This document shows, piece after piece, positions 16,022 through 25,521 of a DNA stretch of 64,000 nucleotides (position 1 is its first letter; each line of letters begins with the position of its first letter). The DNA is taken from the NCBI GenBank assembly GCA_025800385.1, contig JAOXRS010000257.1:62001-126000 (forward strand), in the 5' to 3' direction. The notes under the pieces were generated by a model. That model saw nothing but the letters and a program-made list of their open reading frames with translations, had not been told where the DNA came from and did no database searches. This DNA is from Candidatus Albibeggiatoa sp. nov. NOAA (GTDB lineage Bacteria; Pseudomonadota; Gammaproteobacteria; Beggiatoales; Beggiatoaceae). The translations under genes were made by a program, and so were the position numbers.

Positions 16022-19000
16022 TTATTCCACATGTTGTAATAAGTCATCCAAAGTATTAACAGGTTCTAAACCAAGCCCACGCACACACATTAAAATGTTA
16101 TCAGCATATATCGGTAAAGGTCGAGAAACATATAACAACAAGTAAATTCTCATTGCGTTAGTATAATCACCTCGCTTAAATAATGAATTCGCAGTTGCTA
16201 AATTAATATCTTTCTTAAGTGTATTTTTGCGTATCACTTCTAATGATTGAATATTAGAAATATCTAATGCAACAATATCGTCTAATTCATAGCTTCTAGC
16301 AAGAGTCTGTTTTTCTAAAAGCTTATCGTAGTCAACTCTTTCAAATATTTCTAATTGACCACCTATGGTTGCATTATAAATACGGCGACCTACAGATTCA
16401 TAAACAAGTTTAGCCATCTTATAATTCAGAGCTACTCTATCAAGTTTTGGATCTTTCCAAGTTTTCCCTTTGCCAAAGTAATCCTTATGAAAATGATTAG
16501 GATCATCAGTATCTGAAAGTAGAACGTCCCCTGTCCGTTTATGAGAAGCAGGTATTGTATAGCTAAAGTCCATACCAATAAGATAAACTTCAGTAAAACC
16601 CATAAAATAAGCTAACTGCAAATTGATATAAGTAACCGACTGACCGCAATAAAGCTCTTTTGTAGCATCAGTCGAAAATCTTGGTACACAATAGTTAGGG
16701 GATGATTTTTCGTAAAACCCTCTATTCATTTCAAAGAAAAAAGTATTGGGTGTTTTAGGGTGCAGCTTTTTATAAATTGTTGGAAAAAACTTAAAGGGTG
16801 CATAATAATTTTTAATCTCAGAGATATTTTCTTTCATCACTGAGCTATCTTCAACTACATAAAAAGTTGGACGAAAACCAGTTTCTCTCGTTTTGTAATA
16901 AAATGAATTAACACCAAAGGTGTACTCATTTTTTAAGAGAGATAAATCGTGCTTATTTAAAGAAGGGCCATTGCCAATAATAAAGCATCTTTTCCCTTTA
17001 AAAGCATTATAAAACATGCTTAATTCTGTGCTATCAGCAGCTAAAACATTGCCAATTTCTTTACTTTTATACTCTAGTAAGGATGTAAATGCCGTTGGAA
17101 AAATGATAGTAGGATCACTCTCAAACGAGTCAAGAAGAGTCACCCTCTCTTTACAAACCAAACCATTTACCGTTAGATCATGATTTTTATACAGGTCTTT
17201 ATTGCCAAAATCTGTAGCTCTTTCCAGTGATAGTTTTAATGTGGTAATTTTATCAGTATGAGAACAATTTTTATGTATGTAATCTGAAGAGCTTAACCCA
17301 TGGGTATAGCTACAACCATAGTTTGAAACTAAGTGTTGATATATTTTTGGATAGTTTTTACGCTTAGCAGATGGATGATAAAGATGCAAATATGTGTATG
17401 GAGCAATTCTTAATCGGTCTGGGTCACAGTGGTTCATTAGCGTTACATCAAGTGCCCTATCCTCGCAACCATAGCCAATGTACTGCTCAAAACCTTTAAC
17501 CGCCATAAAAATTGACTTTTTAATAATCAATATGCCGCCAGAAAGTGTAACTGGGTTTTTCAATTTAGATTGATTGCGGAATGTTTCTAGTTGATAAGTC
17601 GATTGTTTGATTTTATCTGCTTCAGTTGCATCAGAATAATATATATTTAGATAGGGAGAGATTGCATCATATTTAGAGTAACAATCTAAGATTTCCTGAA
17701 TAAAATTATCTCCAGGTAAAACATCCGTATCCATTAACACAAGGATTTCGCTATCAGCGCAAAACTCTTTGGCAGCTACATTATAGCCCCAGCCTCTGTT
17801 GTACTCTCTAGGGTTATAAATAAATTCATACCGTATATTATTATCTATGGAAATTTGATCAAGTTGAATTCTAGGCTCTGAACCTTGTTCAACAATAAGA
17901 ATATCAAATAAACTTCCATAAAAATAATCTACCCATTTCAGAATAAAGTGAAAATTACTATTTCTAACAAGGTCTTCTGGGTTTAGCTTCACACCAATAA
18001 TTAATGTTGCGAGATGTTTTTCCACTCCAACTTGAGCTAACAGCTTTTCTTGAGCTTGAGCAGACAATTTTTTAGGGGAGGCCAAACCTGTAAATTGATA
18101 CTGAGTTTGAGGAAAAAAGCTCGGTACTTTATAAGGTAAAACAGTGGTTTTTAGTTGTTCACTTTGTGTAAATAGAGAGTGCATATACTGCTTTGTCATG
18201 GGTTTATAAGGCTGGCTTGGTTTAAGCGTCAAATATTTTTCTATTAAATCAAAGCCTGCTGCAATAATATTTGAAGTAAATAATTTTTTAAATGACTGAA
18301 AATTTGATAAGTAAAATGTAGATTTATAGAAATTTGCAGTTGGATAAATTTCCTCATTAGAAAATGAGCCATAATCATATTTGTGCATATCAAAAGAAAT
18401 AAGCTCAAAATCTGGTGCATTGGAAGCGCGGTTTAAAAGCCAATCTTGAATGTCAATGCCCAATACTAAGTGAATAGTAATATCATCACTCTGAATACTA
18501 ATTTCTAAATGTAACTTATCTGCTGTATTTTCAGACAGCAAAATATAAAGGTCAAAATATTTTGTTGTCAAATGTTGACTGAGAGCTTCTTCTATTCTGC
18601 AATTAAATATATTAATAGATAAACTAGGTTGGGATAGTGAGTTCATTTTAATTTCAAAATGTTCACCTTTAAAAAACACATTATGATCTAACATAATGCT
18701 CACATTTTGGTATTGTGTTTGTTTTGAGAAAATACCAAATAAACCGCGAATAACCCCTTCATTTTTTAACAGTTCATCTAAGCTTTGTTTGTCTGGCAAA
18801 AATCCATATATCAGATTGATATAATAATTAAAAAGGATATGAATCCATTGTTTATTGTTCAGAGGCTCTTCTAAGGATTTGCTGAGTTCATTAAAATATT
18901 TAATGGAATAGAAGATTGTATGAGATAGCATAGAATAATAGGCTGTATTTTTTGATACAAACGCTAATTGCTGCTTTAGCTCTACCGCTCGTAGCTTACC

Positions 19001-19939
19001 AACATCGGCGTGTTGAATAAGTTTTCTGTTCTGTCTACCTAGTTGTTTTTCATCCTGTTGAAAGGCATCATGAATAGTAATTAATGAACCTAAAACATAG
19101 TTATTTAAGCCCATTGTTGTGCTTCTAAATCCTAATTCAGAATCCTCATAACCAAAAGGATAAAACTTATCACTATACAAGCCTGTTTTTTTGATTGCAT
19201 CCAAAGAAAAAGCCGTTACACCGCCTGCAGTAGAAGAAACAAATAAATTCTTTTTTTGAAGCAGCAGTTCATTTAATAATTCTGGAACGAATTTGATACT
19301 TGCAGATGCTGTTCTATATTTTTTTATTAGAAACTCATTTAATGACTTTTGTAAATCTTTAAAGAAGTGTGTATATAAATCAAAATGAGCCTTCCATATA
19401 TTGACCGTTCCAACATGATAAACTGCTTCTAATAATGAACTTTGGTCTAGTATAGTTTGTAAATAATCAATATCTGTAAACTGATAAAACGCATTGTTAA
19501 TAAGAACATCATCCCAGCTTTTATCTTGTAGTCCCATTATTTTAGTGAGTCTACGACCATCTAATAACACAGGCTGTACAAAACCAATATTTTTATCATG
19601 CTGTTGAATTTCTGCATATGCTACTTTTATTTTATACCAGTAGTCTTGAGGGTAAAAAATGTCAGTATCACAGGAGATAAAAAAATCACACCCATCTGAG
19701 ATAGCCCTACTAATAAGAATATTCCGCCCTGTAGCCACACCATAATTCTTGTTATCACACAGTATAGTAATAAGCGAACTCTTACTAGCACAATACTCAT
19801 GAAGTTCTTTGCTAAATGTGTCATTCACTAATATATATAATACACAGTTTTCTGATAAGGAATGCCTGACCTGTTCAATAAAAATTTTTGCTTTATTTAG
19901 TTCATGCTGTTGAAAAAGGGTGTATATCGCTATCTTCAT
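16022..19939 (-). CDS. Giant fusion: two GT-A glycosyltransferase domains plus an MptE/Maf-like domain
   Basis: A 1305-residue protein. Residues 1 to about 290 form a GT2-like domain with the DxD metal motif at Asp91-Thr-Asp (ISCDTDIFYP). Residues about 290-640 show no domain I recognise. A second GT-A domain (about 640-900) has DxD at Asp737-Thr-Asp (VLMDTDVLPG), followed by GGILIIKK and a YGCEDRALD segment, as in chondroitin polymerase-like GT2 enzymes. From about 980 to 1230 there is an MptE/Maf-like domain (CFIIGNGPSLNK, then CGQSVTYINLQLAYFMG, then LIGMDFSY), and a 60-residue TPR-like tail closes the protein. Two GT heads suggest synthesis of an alternating sugar unit. The MptE-like part may add an acidic sugar. 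It is 12 nt downstream of a stand-alone copy of that last domain. Confidence 0.78.
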   Translation of the reverse strand: MKIAIYTLFQQHELNKAKIFIEQVRHSLSENCVLYILVNDTFSKELHEYCASKSSLITILCDNKNYGVATGRNILISRAISDGCDFFISCDTDIFYPQDYWYKIKVAYAEIQQHDKNIGFVQPVLLDGRRLTKIMGLQDKSWDDVLINNAFYQFTDIDYLQTILDQSSLLEAVYHVGTVNIWKAHFDLYTHFFKDLQKSLNEFLIKKYRTASASIKFVPELLNELLLQKKNLFVSSTAGGVTAFSLDAIKKTGLYSDKFYPFGYEDSELGFRSTTMGLNNYVLGSLITIHDAFQQDEKQLGRQNRKLIQHADVGKLRAVELKQQLAFVSKNTAYYSMLSHTIFYSIKYFNELSKSLEEPLNNKQWIHILFNYYINLIYGFLPDKQSLDELLKNEGVIRGLFGIFSKQTQYQNVSIMLDHNVFFKGEHFEIKMNSLSQPSLSINIFNCRIEEALSQHLTTKYFDLYILLSENTADKLHLEISIQSDDITIHLVLGIDIQDWLLNRASNAPDFELISFDMHKYDYGSFSNEEIYPTANFYKSTFYLSNFQSFKKLFTSNIIAAGFDLIEKYLTLKPSQPYKPMTKQYMHSLFTQSEQLKTTVLPYKVPSFFPQTQYQFTGLASPKKLSAQAQEKLLAQVGVEKHLATLIIGVKLNPEDLVRNSNFHFILKWVDYFYGSLFDILIVEQGSEPRIQLDQISIDNNIRYEFIYNPREYNRGWGYNVAAKEFCADSEILVLMDTDVLPGDNFIQEILDCYSKYDAISPYLNIYYSDATEADKIKQSTYQLETFRNQSKLKNPVTLSGGILIIKKSIFMAVKGFEQYIGYGCEDRALDVTLMNHCDPDRLRIAPYTYLHLYHPSAKRKNYPKIYQHLVSNYGCSYTHGLSSSDYIHKNCSHTDKITTLKLSLERATDFGNKDLYKNHDLTVNGLVCKERVTLLDSFESDPTIIFPTAFTSLLEYKSKEIGNVLAADSTELSMFYNAFKGKRCFIIGNGPSLNKHDLSLLKNEYTFGVNSFYYKTRETGFRPTFYVVEDSSVMKENISEIKNYYAPFKFFPTIYKKLHPKTPNTFFFEMNRGFYEKSSPNYCVPRFSTDATKELYCGQSVTYINLQLAYFMGFTEVYLIGMDFSYTIPASHKRTGDVLLSDTDDPNHFHKDYFGKGKTWKDPKLDRVALNYKMAKLVYESVGRRIYNATIGGQLEIFERVDYDKLLEKQTLARSYELDDIVALDISNIQSLEVIRKNTLKKDINLATANSLFKRGDYTNAMRIYLLLYVSRPLPIYADNILMCVRGLGLEPVNTLDDLLQHVE

Positions 19940-19951
19940 TAGGTCTGGTCT

Positions 19952-20677
19952 TTAATTATCAAAAAGAGATTCAAAGTTAACGCGTTCAAATAAATGTAAC
20001 TGCCCACCAGGTGTTGCATTCAGAATTTTTCGGCCATCTGCTTTGTACATGTATTTTGCTTTATGGTAGCTGCGTAAAACACGTCCAAGTCTTGGGTCTT
20101 TCCATGTTTTACCTTGTCCAAAATAATCTTTATGAAAATGATTTACATCATCACAGGTTGCTTTAATATGATTGCCATCTTGATGATGACCTGTAGGTAA
20201 AGAATAACTGAAGTCCATTCCAATGAGAATAACCTCTGAAAATCCCATAAAATAAGCAAGTTGCATATTAATATAAGTTACAGATTGGCCACAGTAAAAA
20301 GTTGATTTATCAGATGAATAAAACTGAGGAATAGCATAAGTTTTATCATTTTTATTATAAAATGCAGTATCCATCTCAAATATATAGCACTCTTTTTTAC
20401 ATTTAAGCTGCTTTGCATACTGCTTAGGAAGGATTTTTATAACACCTGAATATTTATCAATTTCTTTTTGATTTTCTTTAAAAACTAAATTGTCTTCAAC
20501 GACAAAAAAAGTGGGACGAAATCCATTGGTTTTAGTCATAAGAAATATAGAATTAACCCCAAATGATATTTCATTTTTTAGTATTGAAATATCAATTTTA
20601 TTAAGAGAAGGTCCATTTCCTATAATAAAGCAACGCTGGCCCTTAAATTTATCTTTAAATTCAAGAATATTTTTCAT
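19952..20677 (-). CDS. Stand-alone MptE/Maf-like (PF01973-type) protein
   Basis: A 241-residue protein that is almost entirely one MptE-like domain: CFIIGNGPSLNKIDISILKN, then NSIFLMTKTNGFRPTFFVVE, CGQSVTYINMQLAYFMGF, LIGMDFSY and NHFHKDYFGQGKTWKDPRLG, ending NATPGGQLHLFERV. It is collinear with residues about 980-1225 of the 1305-residue protein downstream and is clearly a paralogue of that domain, without the C-terminal helical module. Family members include archaeal 6-hydroxymethylpterin diphosphokinase and bacterial Maf-type transferases; the sugar-cluster setting favours the latter. The gap to the next gene is 12 nt and to the previous membrane protein 9 nt, so all are probably on one transcript. 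Confidence 0.75.
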   Translation of the reverse strand: MKNILEFKDKFKGQRCFIIGNGPSLNKIDISILKNEISFGVNSIFLMTKTNGFRPTFFVVEDNLVFKENQKEIDKYSGVIKILPKQYAKQLKCKKECYIFEMDTAFYNKNDKTYAIPQFYSSDKSTFYCGQSVTYINMQLAYFMGFSEVILIGMDFSYSLPTGHHQDGNHIKATCDDVNHFHKDYFGQGKTWKDPRLGRVLRSYHKAKYMYKADGRKILNATPGGQLHLFERVNFESLFDN

Positions 20678-20686
20678 AATTAAAAA

Positions 20687-22303
20687 TCATTTGATAACTT
20701 TGAATATAAAAACACGGTAATTCTTATCCTTGGCATCCAAAATATCTACTAGCTGAAGAAATTTACAGTTATTATATAATACTTTTAATCTTAAGTTAAC
20801 CAAAGGGTTTCCATGTTTTTGCATACACTGTCTCTTTTTATCAAAAGCACTAGCTGGAAACCATTGTATTAAATACTTTATATTTTTTTGTTTTATATAG
20901 CTAAATAGTGTATTTGTCTTATTTGCATCTAATATGGTGACATCACCAACCAAGCCTTCTAAATTCACTATTTTTCTACTGGAGTAAAAGCCTATTTCAC
21001 CAGATGCCCAAGAGCCTATAATATCTGATTCATCTGTATTTTGTTCTATCCAATCAACTACTCTTAAAGAAACTTTTCCCCATGTTTCATTATTATAGAT
21101 GTGATTGACTGTAACTTGAGTATGGCATATATCTAGTAGAAAAAGCACAATAACAAAATATAATAAGCCTATTTTTAAAAAGCTTTTATCTAACCATCGA
21201 AAATAAAATAAACCATATAAAATATTAAAAAAAATAAGAAGCAATCCAGTGCCTAAATACCATCGCCAGATTAAAGGGGAATATATTGAATAATAAATAA
21301 GTTGGCATATAGTGTATAAAATAATAATTATATTAAAAGCAACATATTTATATTGTACACTGTTTGGATTTATTTTCTTTATACTAGAATAAATAGAAAT
21401 TTTAATGAAGAATAAAAAAATGCCTGCGATTGCAATTTCTAAAATAACTTGTTTGTAAGTATTTAAATAAAAGCTAAAAGGCTGGCTAGCATATTTTGAA
21501 AAGAGTTTCATTAAATAAGTAATTTTTGTTGAAAAGTTGTCATTCGTTTGTGTTGCCCAAAACTGTTTTACTTCACCACTTATAGGTAATATTGTGCCAA
21601 AAAATAAATAATTTAAAGCAAAAAAAGCTGACATGAAAAAACAATAAATGAAAACTAATCGTATAAGATAAGCCTTATTAAAATATAGAGAATTCAATAC
21701 AAGTAATAATAGAGAGATAATGATGGCATCTAGTCGAGATAAAGAAATCAAAATAATAATCAAAGCATTTAAAAATAAATGATTTTCTTTTGGATTTGGT
21801 TTTGATATACGGAGGAAATATAATATATAGATTTCAAAAAAGAAGACTACCAATATAGTTTCCATCCCATTAATTAAAAATGGCATTGCTAAAAGGTAGC
21901 TTAGATAAGAAAATACAAAACTATAAGTTTTTGAGAAAATTCTATTCAGGATATGATAAAACAATAAGGCACTGGCTAGAAAAAGTGCAGCATTAAGTAA
22001 GATACTAGCATACAAAAAATATTCTTCTAAATTTAGCGTGTCACTTACACCATATAAAAGAATTAATAACCATTGCCATAAAGGATGAAAACCATTTGTT
22101 TGACTAATTTCATCAAAAGTAAAGGTATAGTGTATCCAGAAATTTTTGGCAATTTCTAAATAATAGAATAAGTCATCCTGTATAAAAAAATGATTATTCC
22201 CTATAAGCTGCTCAGGCAAAAAATATTTATACAATATAGAGATGCTGAGCAGAAGGAATAAACTCACAGAATTTATAGTTTGTTGAGTGTTAAAAAAGTT
22301 CAT
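20687..22303 (-). CDS. Polytopic membrane protein, putative GT-C glycosyltransferase
   Basis: A 538-residue protein with about ten to twelve strongly hydrophobic segments. After the first membrane helix comes an acidic loop, IQDDLFYYLEIAKNFW, followed by QTNGFHPLWQWLL. The DD pair after helix one and the NGFHPLW segment are typical of GT-C enzymes that use lipid-linked sugars. The C-terminal loop has GSWASGEIGFYSSRKIVNLEGLVGD, split across a turn, as in many predicted PMT/ArnT-like proteins. It most likely transfers a sugar from a polyprenyl-phosphate donor on the periplasmic side. Its neighbour at 22318-23793 has the same plan, 14 nt upstream. AT content here is even higher than in flanking genes, as is common in polysaccharide loci. 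The exact activity is not identifiable. Confidence 0.65.
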   Translation of the reverse strand: MNFFNTQQTINSVSLFLLLSISILYKYFLPEQLIGNNHFFIQDDLFYYLEIAKNFWIHYTFTFDEISQTNGFHPLWQWLLILLYGVSDTLNLEEYFLYASILLNAALFLASALLFYHILNRIFSKTYSFVFSYLSYLLAMPFLINGMETILVVFFFEIYILYFLRISKPNPKENHLFLNALIIILISLSRLDAIIISLLLLVLNSLYFNKAYLIRLVFIYCFFMSAFFALNYLFFGTILPISGEVKQFWATQTNDNFSTKITYLMKLFSKYASQPFSFYLNTYKQVILEIAIAGIFLFFIKISIYSSIKKINPNSVQYKYVAFNIIIILYTICQLIYYSIYSPLIWRWYLGTGLLLIFFNILYGLFYFRWLDKSFLKIGLLYFVIVLFLLDICHTQVTVNHIYNNETWGKVSLRVVDWIEQNTDESDIIGSWASGEIGFYSSRKIVNLEGLVGDVTILDANKTNTLFSYIKQKNIKYLIQWFPASAFDKKRQCMQKHGNPLVNLRLKVLYNNCKFLQLVDILDAKDKNYRVFIFKVIK

Positions 22304-22317
22304 TTCTTCTCAACAAT

Positions 22318-23793
22318 CTATTTATGTTTAAAAATAACCATTCGTTCATTATTGTATTTAGCACTGCCAATAACTTTAACAACTTCATACTCTGGGTGGC
22401 GTTTTAAATATTTCTTTAATCCTCGGTACTTATCAACGATATATTTTGGTTTATAAGTATTATACCAATAATACACATCATTTCTATGGTTTCTTGCTAT
22501 ATCTGGATTCAATAACCCAACAATATCAACAATATGCCTATCAGCATAATATCCAATATATCCAATATTAGCAACTGCTACGGTATCAGTTTCCTGGGTA
22601 TTATTTTTTATCCATAATCCTGCTGCTCTATTGATATTATGACGTTTTTTCTCTCGGCTAATAAGTTGTTTTGTATTAATTCTAATCAAGTCAAAAGTAC
22701 TAAAATGATAAAAATCAGGTTGTGTTGGGAAAATTAATGCCAAACAGATCGTATTAAAATATATCAATACACTTGTTTTTTTATCTAGAATTAATTGGTA
22801 AACCATCTGCATCCCCAACATAATGAGTATATAAACTCCAATGTGGAATGGAAGATAGTACCATTGAGATTTTGGTAACAGGAGTAAACTGTATAATACA
22901 GTCATCACAAAGGAAAATAATAGGAAAATAGAAAAAACACTTAATTTATTATAGTTTTTTAGGAGCAAATATAAACCAGGTAAGATAAAAATAGACCAGA
23001 CTCCAATTTGAGAAAAAAGAGTAGGTAAATAGGTATAAAAATATCCCCAATTTTGTGCTGTAAGAAACTTCACTTCTCCAGTGTCAGGTAATGGTTGCCC
23101 TTTAAGACAGTAAAAAACAATCAAGTCTATACTAATAAGAGAAATTAATAAGAAAGAAGCTGCAAACCATTTTCTTATAAAATTTACTATCCCAGCCCAT
23201 GAAAAATATTTTTTGCTTCTAATAAAATCAAATAAAACAATAATACCAAAAACCAAAACAGCTTCTGGCCTTACTAAAAATAATATAAATCCAAGCAAAC
23301 CAACAAGTAGAAAATATTTCTTTTCATAAGCAAGAATGATCATAGTAACAAAAAATAAATACCATGGTAGTTCCATACCTGAAAATAAATAAGTATAATT
23401 ATTATTATTACTTAAAAATAAAATAAGAAAAACAATACTGATAAATGGATTGATTCCTCTTTTTTCAAAAGTTTTTGTAAGGATAAATAATGTAAATATG
23501 ACTAATAATATTTCAAAAAATTTAAGATTTTGAAGAGCTATATCAGGTGAACTCGAGAAAAAATAAAATAAAGAACTAAATAAAGTATGGAAAATAGATG
23601 TGGTAGCAAAATCATTACCATTTAAGTTAAAAGAATAAATACCATACAATGCAATATTTTTTGAATACTGAAGTGTGATCATTGCATCATCAAGTGACCA
23701 ATCAGAAAAGCTTGCTAAATACCCAAAAATAGATAAAGTAAGTATTTTAATACTATCAAAAATTGCTGTATTATTTTGTATATTTTTAAGCAT
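22318..23793 (-). CDS. Polytopic membrane protein, putative GT-C glycosyltransferase
   Basis: A 491-residue protein with about ten membrane segments. An early loop, SDWSLDDAMITLQYSKNIA, has an acidic pair just after the first helix, as in GT-C transferases. The C-terminal soluble part includes NIGYIGYYADRHIVDIVGLLN, interrupted by a turn, which parallels the GEIGFYSSRKIVNLEGLVGD region of the downstream protein. The two are therefore distant paralogues. The role would be sugar transfer from a lipid carrier at the outer face of the inner membrane. The start codon is only 31 nt from that of the divergent epimerase gene, so each promoter must lie inside the other gene or be shared. Confidence 0.62.
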   Translation of the reverse strand: MLKNIQNNTAIFDSIKILTLSIFGYLASFSDWSLDDAMITLQYSKNIALYGIYSFNLNGNDFATTSIFHTLFSSLFYFFSSSPDIALQNLKFFEILLVIFTLFILTKTFEKRGINPFISIVFLILFLSNNNNYTYLFSGMELPWYLFFVTMIILAYEKKYFLLVGLLGFILFLVRPEAVLVFGIIVLFDFIRSKKYFSWAGIVNFIRKWFAASFLLISLISIDLIVFYCLKGQPLPDTGEVKFLTAQNWGYFYTYLPTLFSQIGVWSIFILPGLYLLLKNYNKLSVFSIFLLFSFVMTVLYSLLLLPKSQWYYLPFHIGVYILIMLGMQMVYQLILDKKTSVLIYFNTICLALIFPTQPDFYHFSTFDLIRINTKQLISREKKRHNINRAAGLWIKNNTQETDTVAVANIGYIGYYADRHIVDIVGLLNPDIARNHRNDVYYWYNTYKPKYIVDKYRGLKKYLKRHPEYEVVKVIGSAKYNNERMVIFKHK

Positions 23794-23824
23794 TTAAATA
23801 AAATCTCTAGTTAAATTCAATATA

Positions 23825-24754
23825 ATGTCAAAAACAATTTTAGTTACAGGTGGAGCAGGCTTCATTGGTTCACATCTAGTAGAAAAATTACTTAAACTTA
23901 ACTATCAAGTTAAAATACTAGATAACTTTTCAACAGGTAAGCTAGAAAATCTAGCTCTATTTATTGAGCATCCTAACTTAAGTATCATTAGAGGAAGTAT
24001 TACTTGCTTTGAGACAGTTTACCAAGCTATGCAAAATACACAATACGTATTTCATCAAGCTGCATTAGTTTCTGTCCCTTTATCTATACAGCAGCCTCAA
24101 CAAAGCTTTCAAAACAATATTAAAGGTACATTTAATATATTCGAAGCTGCTCGTTGCTGCCATATTGAGCATATTGTATTTGCGAGTTCGGCTGCAGTTT
24201 ATGCAGAAAGTACTACACCTTTGCAAGAGAGTATGTCAACCCAACCTGCTAGCCCTTACGCACTTGAGAAGCTTTATGCTGAACAACTGGCTCAACTTTA
24301 CCAGCAACTTTATGGTATTTCTTCTACAGGATTGCGCTACTTTAATGTCTATGGAGAAAGGCAAGACCCTAAATCTCCTTATTCAGGGGTTATTTCTATT
24401 TTTTTAGATAAAATAAGAAATCAACAACCCATTACAATCTACGGGGATGGACAACAAACCAGGGATTTCATTTATGTTAAGGATGTTGTTCAGGCAAATA
24501 TATCCGCAATGGAAAAATCTCAAAATATCTACCACACCTATAATGTTGCAACAGGGCATAGTATAACTATTCAAAAGTTGGTTCAAATTTTACAAAAACT
24601 AACAAACTCTCAAGAAATTGAAATAAATACCCAAGCAGCCCGTAAAGGAGAAATTTATCATTCCTATGCCAACGTTGAATATATTACAGACAATTTAAAT
24701 TGGGTTCCACGATGGAGCATTGAAAAGGGTCTACACCAACTCATTCAGTACTAA
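23825..24754 (+). CDS. NAD-dependent sugar-nucleotide epimerase/dehydratase (GalE/WbpP-like)
   Basis: A 309-residue extended SDR. It has the NAD-binding loop TGGAGFIGSHLVEKL at the N-terminus, DNFSTG, the catalytic Ser region FASSAAVYAE and the YALEK (YxxxK) motif. Then come RYFNVYGERQDP, GDGQQTRDFIYVKDVV and, near the end, a GEIYHSYAN segment. This order is that of UDP-hexose 4-epimerases of the GalE/WbpP group. Length (309) is on the short side but complete. It would supply an epimerised UDP-sugar for the surrounding glycosyltransferases. It is the only plus-strand gene inside the 18 kb minus-strand locus. Its stop codon overlaps that of the convergent SDR gene by four bases. Confidence 0.88.
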   Translation: MSKTILVTGGAGFIGSHLVEKLLKLNYQVKILDNFSTGKLENLALFIEHPNLSIIRGSITCFETVYQAMQNTQYVFHQAALVSVPLSIQQPQQSFQNNIKGTFNIFEAARCCHIEHIVFASSAAVYAESTTPLQESMSTQPASPYALEKLYAEQLAQLYQQLYGISSTGLRYFNVYGERQDPKSPYSGVISIFLDKIRNQQPITIYGDGQQTRDFIYVKDVVQANISAMEKSQNIYHTYNVATGHSITIQKLVQILQKLTNSQEIEINTQAARKGEIYHSYANVEYITDNLNWVPRWSIEKGLHQLIQY

Positions 24755-25521
24755 TTAGGGTCGTATAAACAAGTTCCTATCCCACCGTCAAATGGAATTA
24801 TTGCACCATTTAAAAACAGGCTTTCATATTCAATAATTAAGCGAGCAAGCTTTCCTAATTCCTTAGGGGTACCAATACTTTTAGAAGGGTGAAAGTGCTT
24901 CAATTGCTCAAACCCTTCTGTATTATGTTCAAATCCAGCTCTTAACATAGGAGTATCAATTGCTGCAGGCTCCAGTGCATTAATACGAATTTTATTTCCT
25001 AACTCCACAGCCATTGCGCGGGTTAAACCACTAAGAGCAGCCTTACTAGTCGCATAAGCTGTAAAATGTGGCTTAGTAAGATTAGCATGAATACTACTAA
25101 TATTTAACACGCAGCCTTGTGCTATTTCCAAGTGTTTTAAAAGTGCCTGAGTTAAAAAAACAGGTGCAAGCAAGTTTGTTTCTAATGTTTCGTACCAGTT
25201 TTTGCGTGAGAGTGTATCAAATTCACCTAAAATTTGAATGGCCGCATTATTAATTAAGCCTTTTAAGCCTTTATCACCTAAATAAGCTGTGATCTTAGAC
25301 AGGATTTGTTGGGCATAAAGGTCGTCTTTTGCAATACGCTGTAAATCAGCCTGAATAAAATAGTGGCATTGTAAATTATTGGGTGCTTTATTAATATCTA
25401 TTGCTATGACTCGATAGTTAGCTTGTGTAAATACCTCTACTAAAGCCTGACCAATACCACCACTAGCACCTGTAATTAATACAAATGGCTTCTTCTGCTC
25501 GGTTGTCTTATTCTGAGGCAT
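24751..25521 (-). CDS. Short-chain dehydrogenase/reductase
   Basis: A 256-residue classical SDR with the cofactor loop TGASGGIGQALVEVF, NNAAIQ, the catalytic Ser in NISSIHAN and the YATSK (YxxxK) motif. FDGGIGT closes the protein, as in FabG-like and PtmA-like enzymes. It overlaps the upstream 2-hydroxyacid dehydrogenase gene by 14 bases, so the two are co-translated and probably act in sequence on the same metabolite. In Campylobacter a PtmA-type SDR accompanies a NeuA-like cytidylyltransferase in acidic-sugar synthesis, which fits the setting here. The true substrate cannot be read from sequence. Its end overlaps the convergent epimerase gene by four bases. Confidence 0.85.
   Translation of the reverse strand: MPQNKTTEQKKPFVLITGASGGIGQALVEVFTQANYRVIAIDINKAPNNLQCHYFIQADLQRIAKDDLYAQQILSKITAYLGDKGLKGLINNAAIQILGEFDTLSRKNWYETLETNLLAPVFLTQALLKHLEIAQGCVLNISSIHANLTKPHFTAYATSKAALSGLTRAMAVELGNKIRINALEPAAIDTPMLRAGFEHNTEGFEQLKHFHPSKSIGTPKELGKLARLIIEYESLFLNGAIIPFDGGIGTCLYDPN

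Noticed and set aside
20687..23793. Horizontal-transfer scar or mobile element around the membrane GT genes
   Set aside because: The base composition is even lower in G+C, but no transposase, terminal repeats or tRNA target were found; high AT is usual for membrane GT genes.
24395..24600. Minus-strand frame inside the epimerase gene
   Set aside because: It lies opposite a well-supported epimerase with all family motifs and has no independent support.
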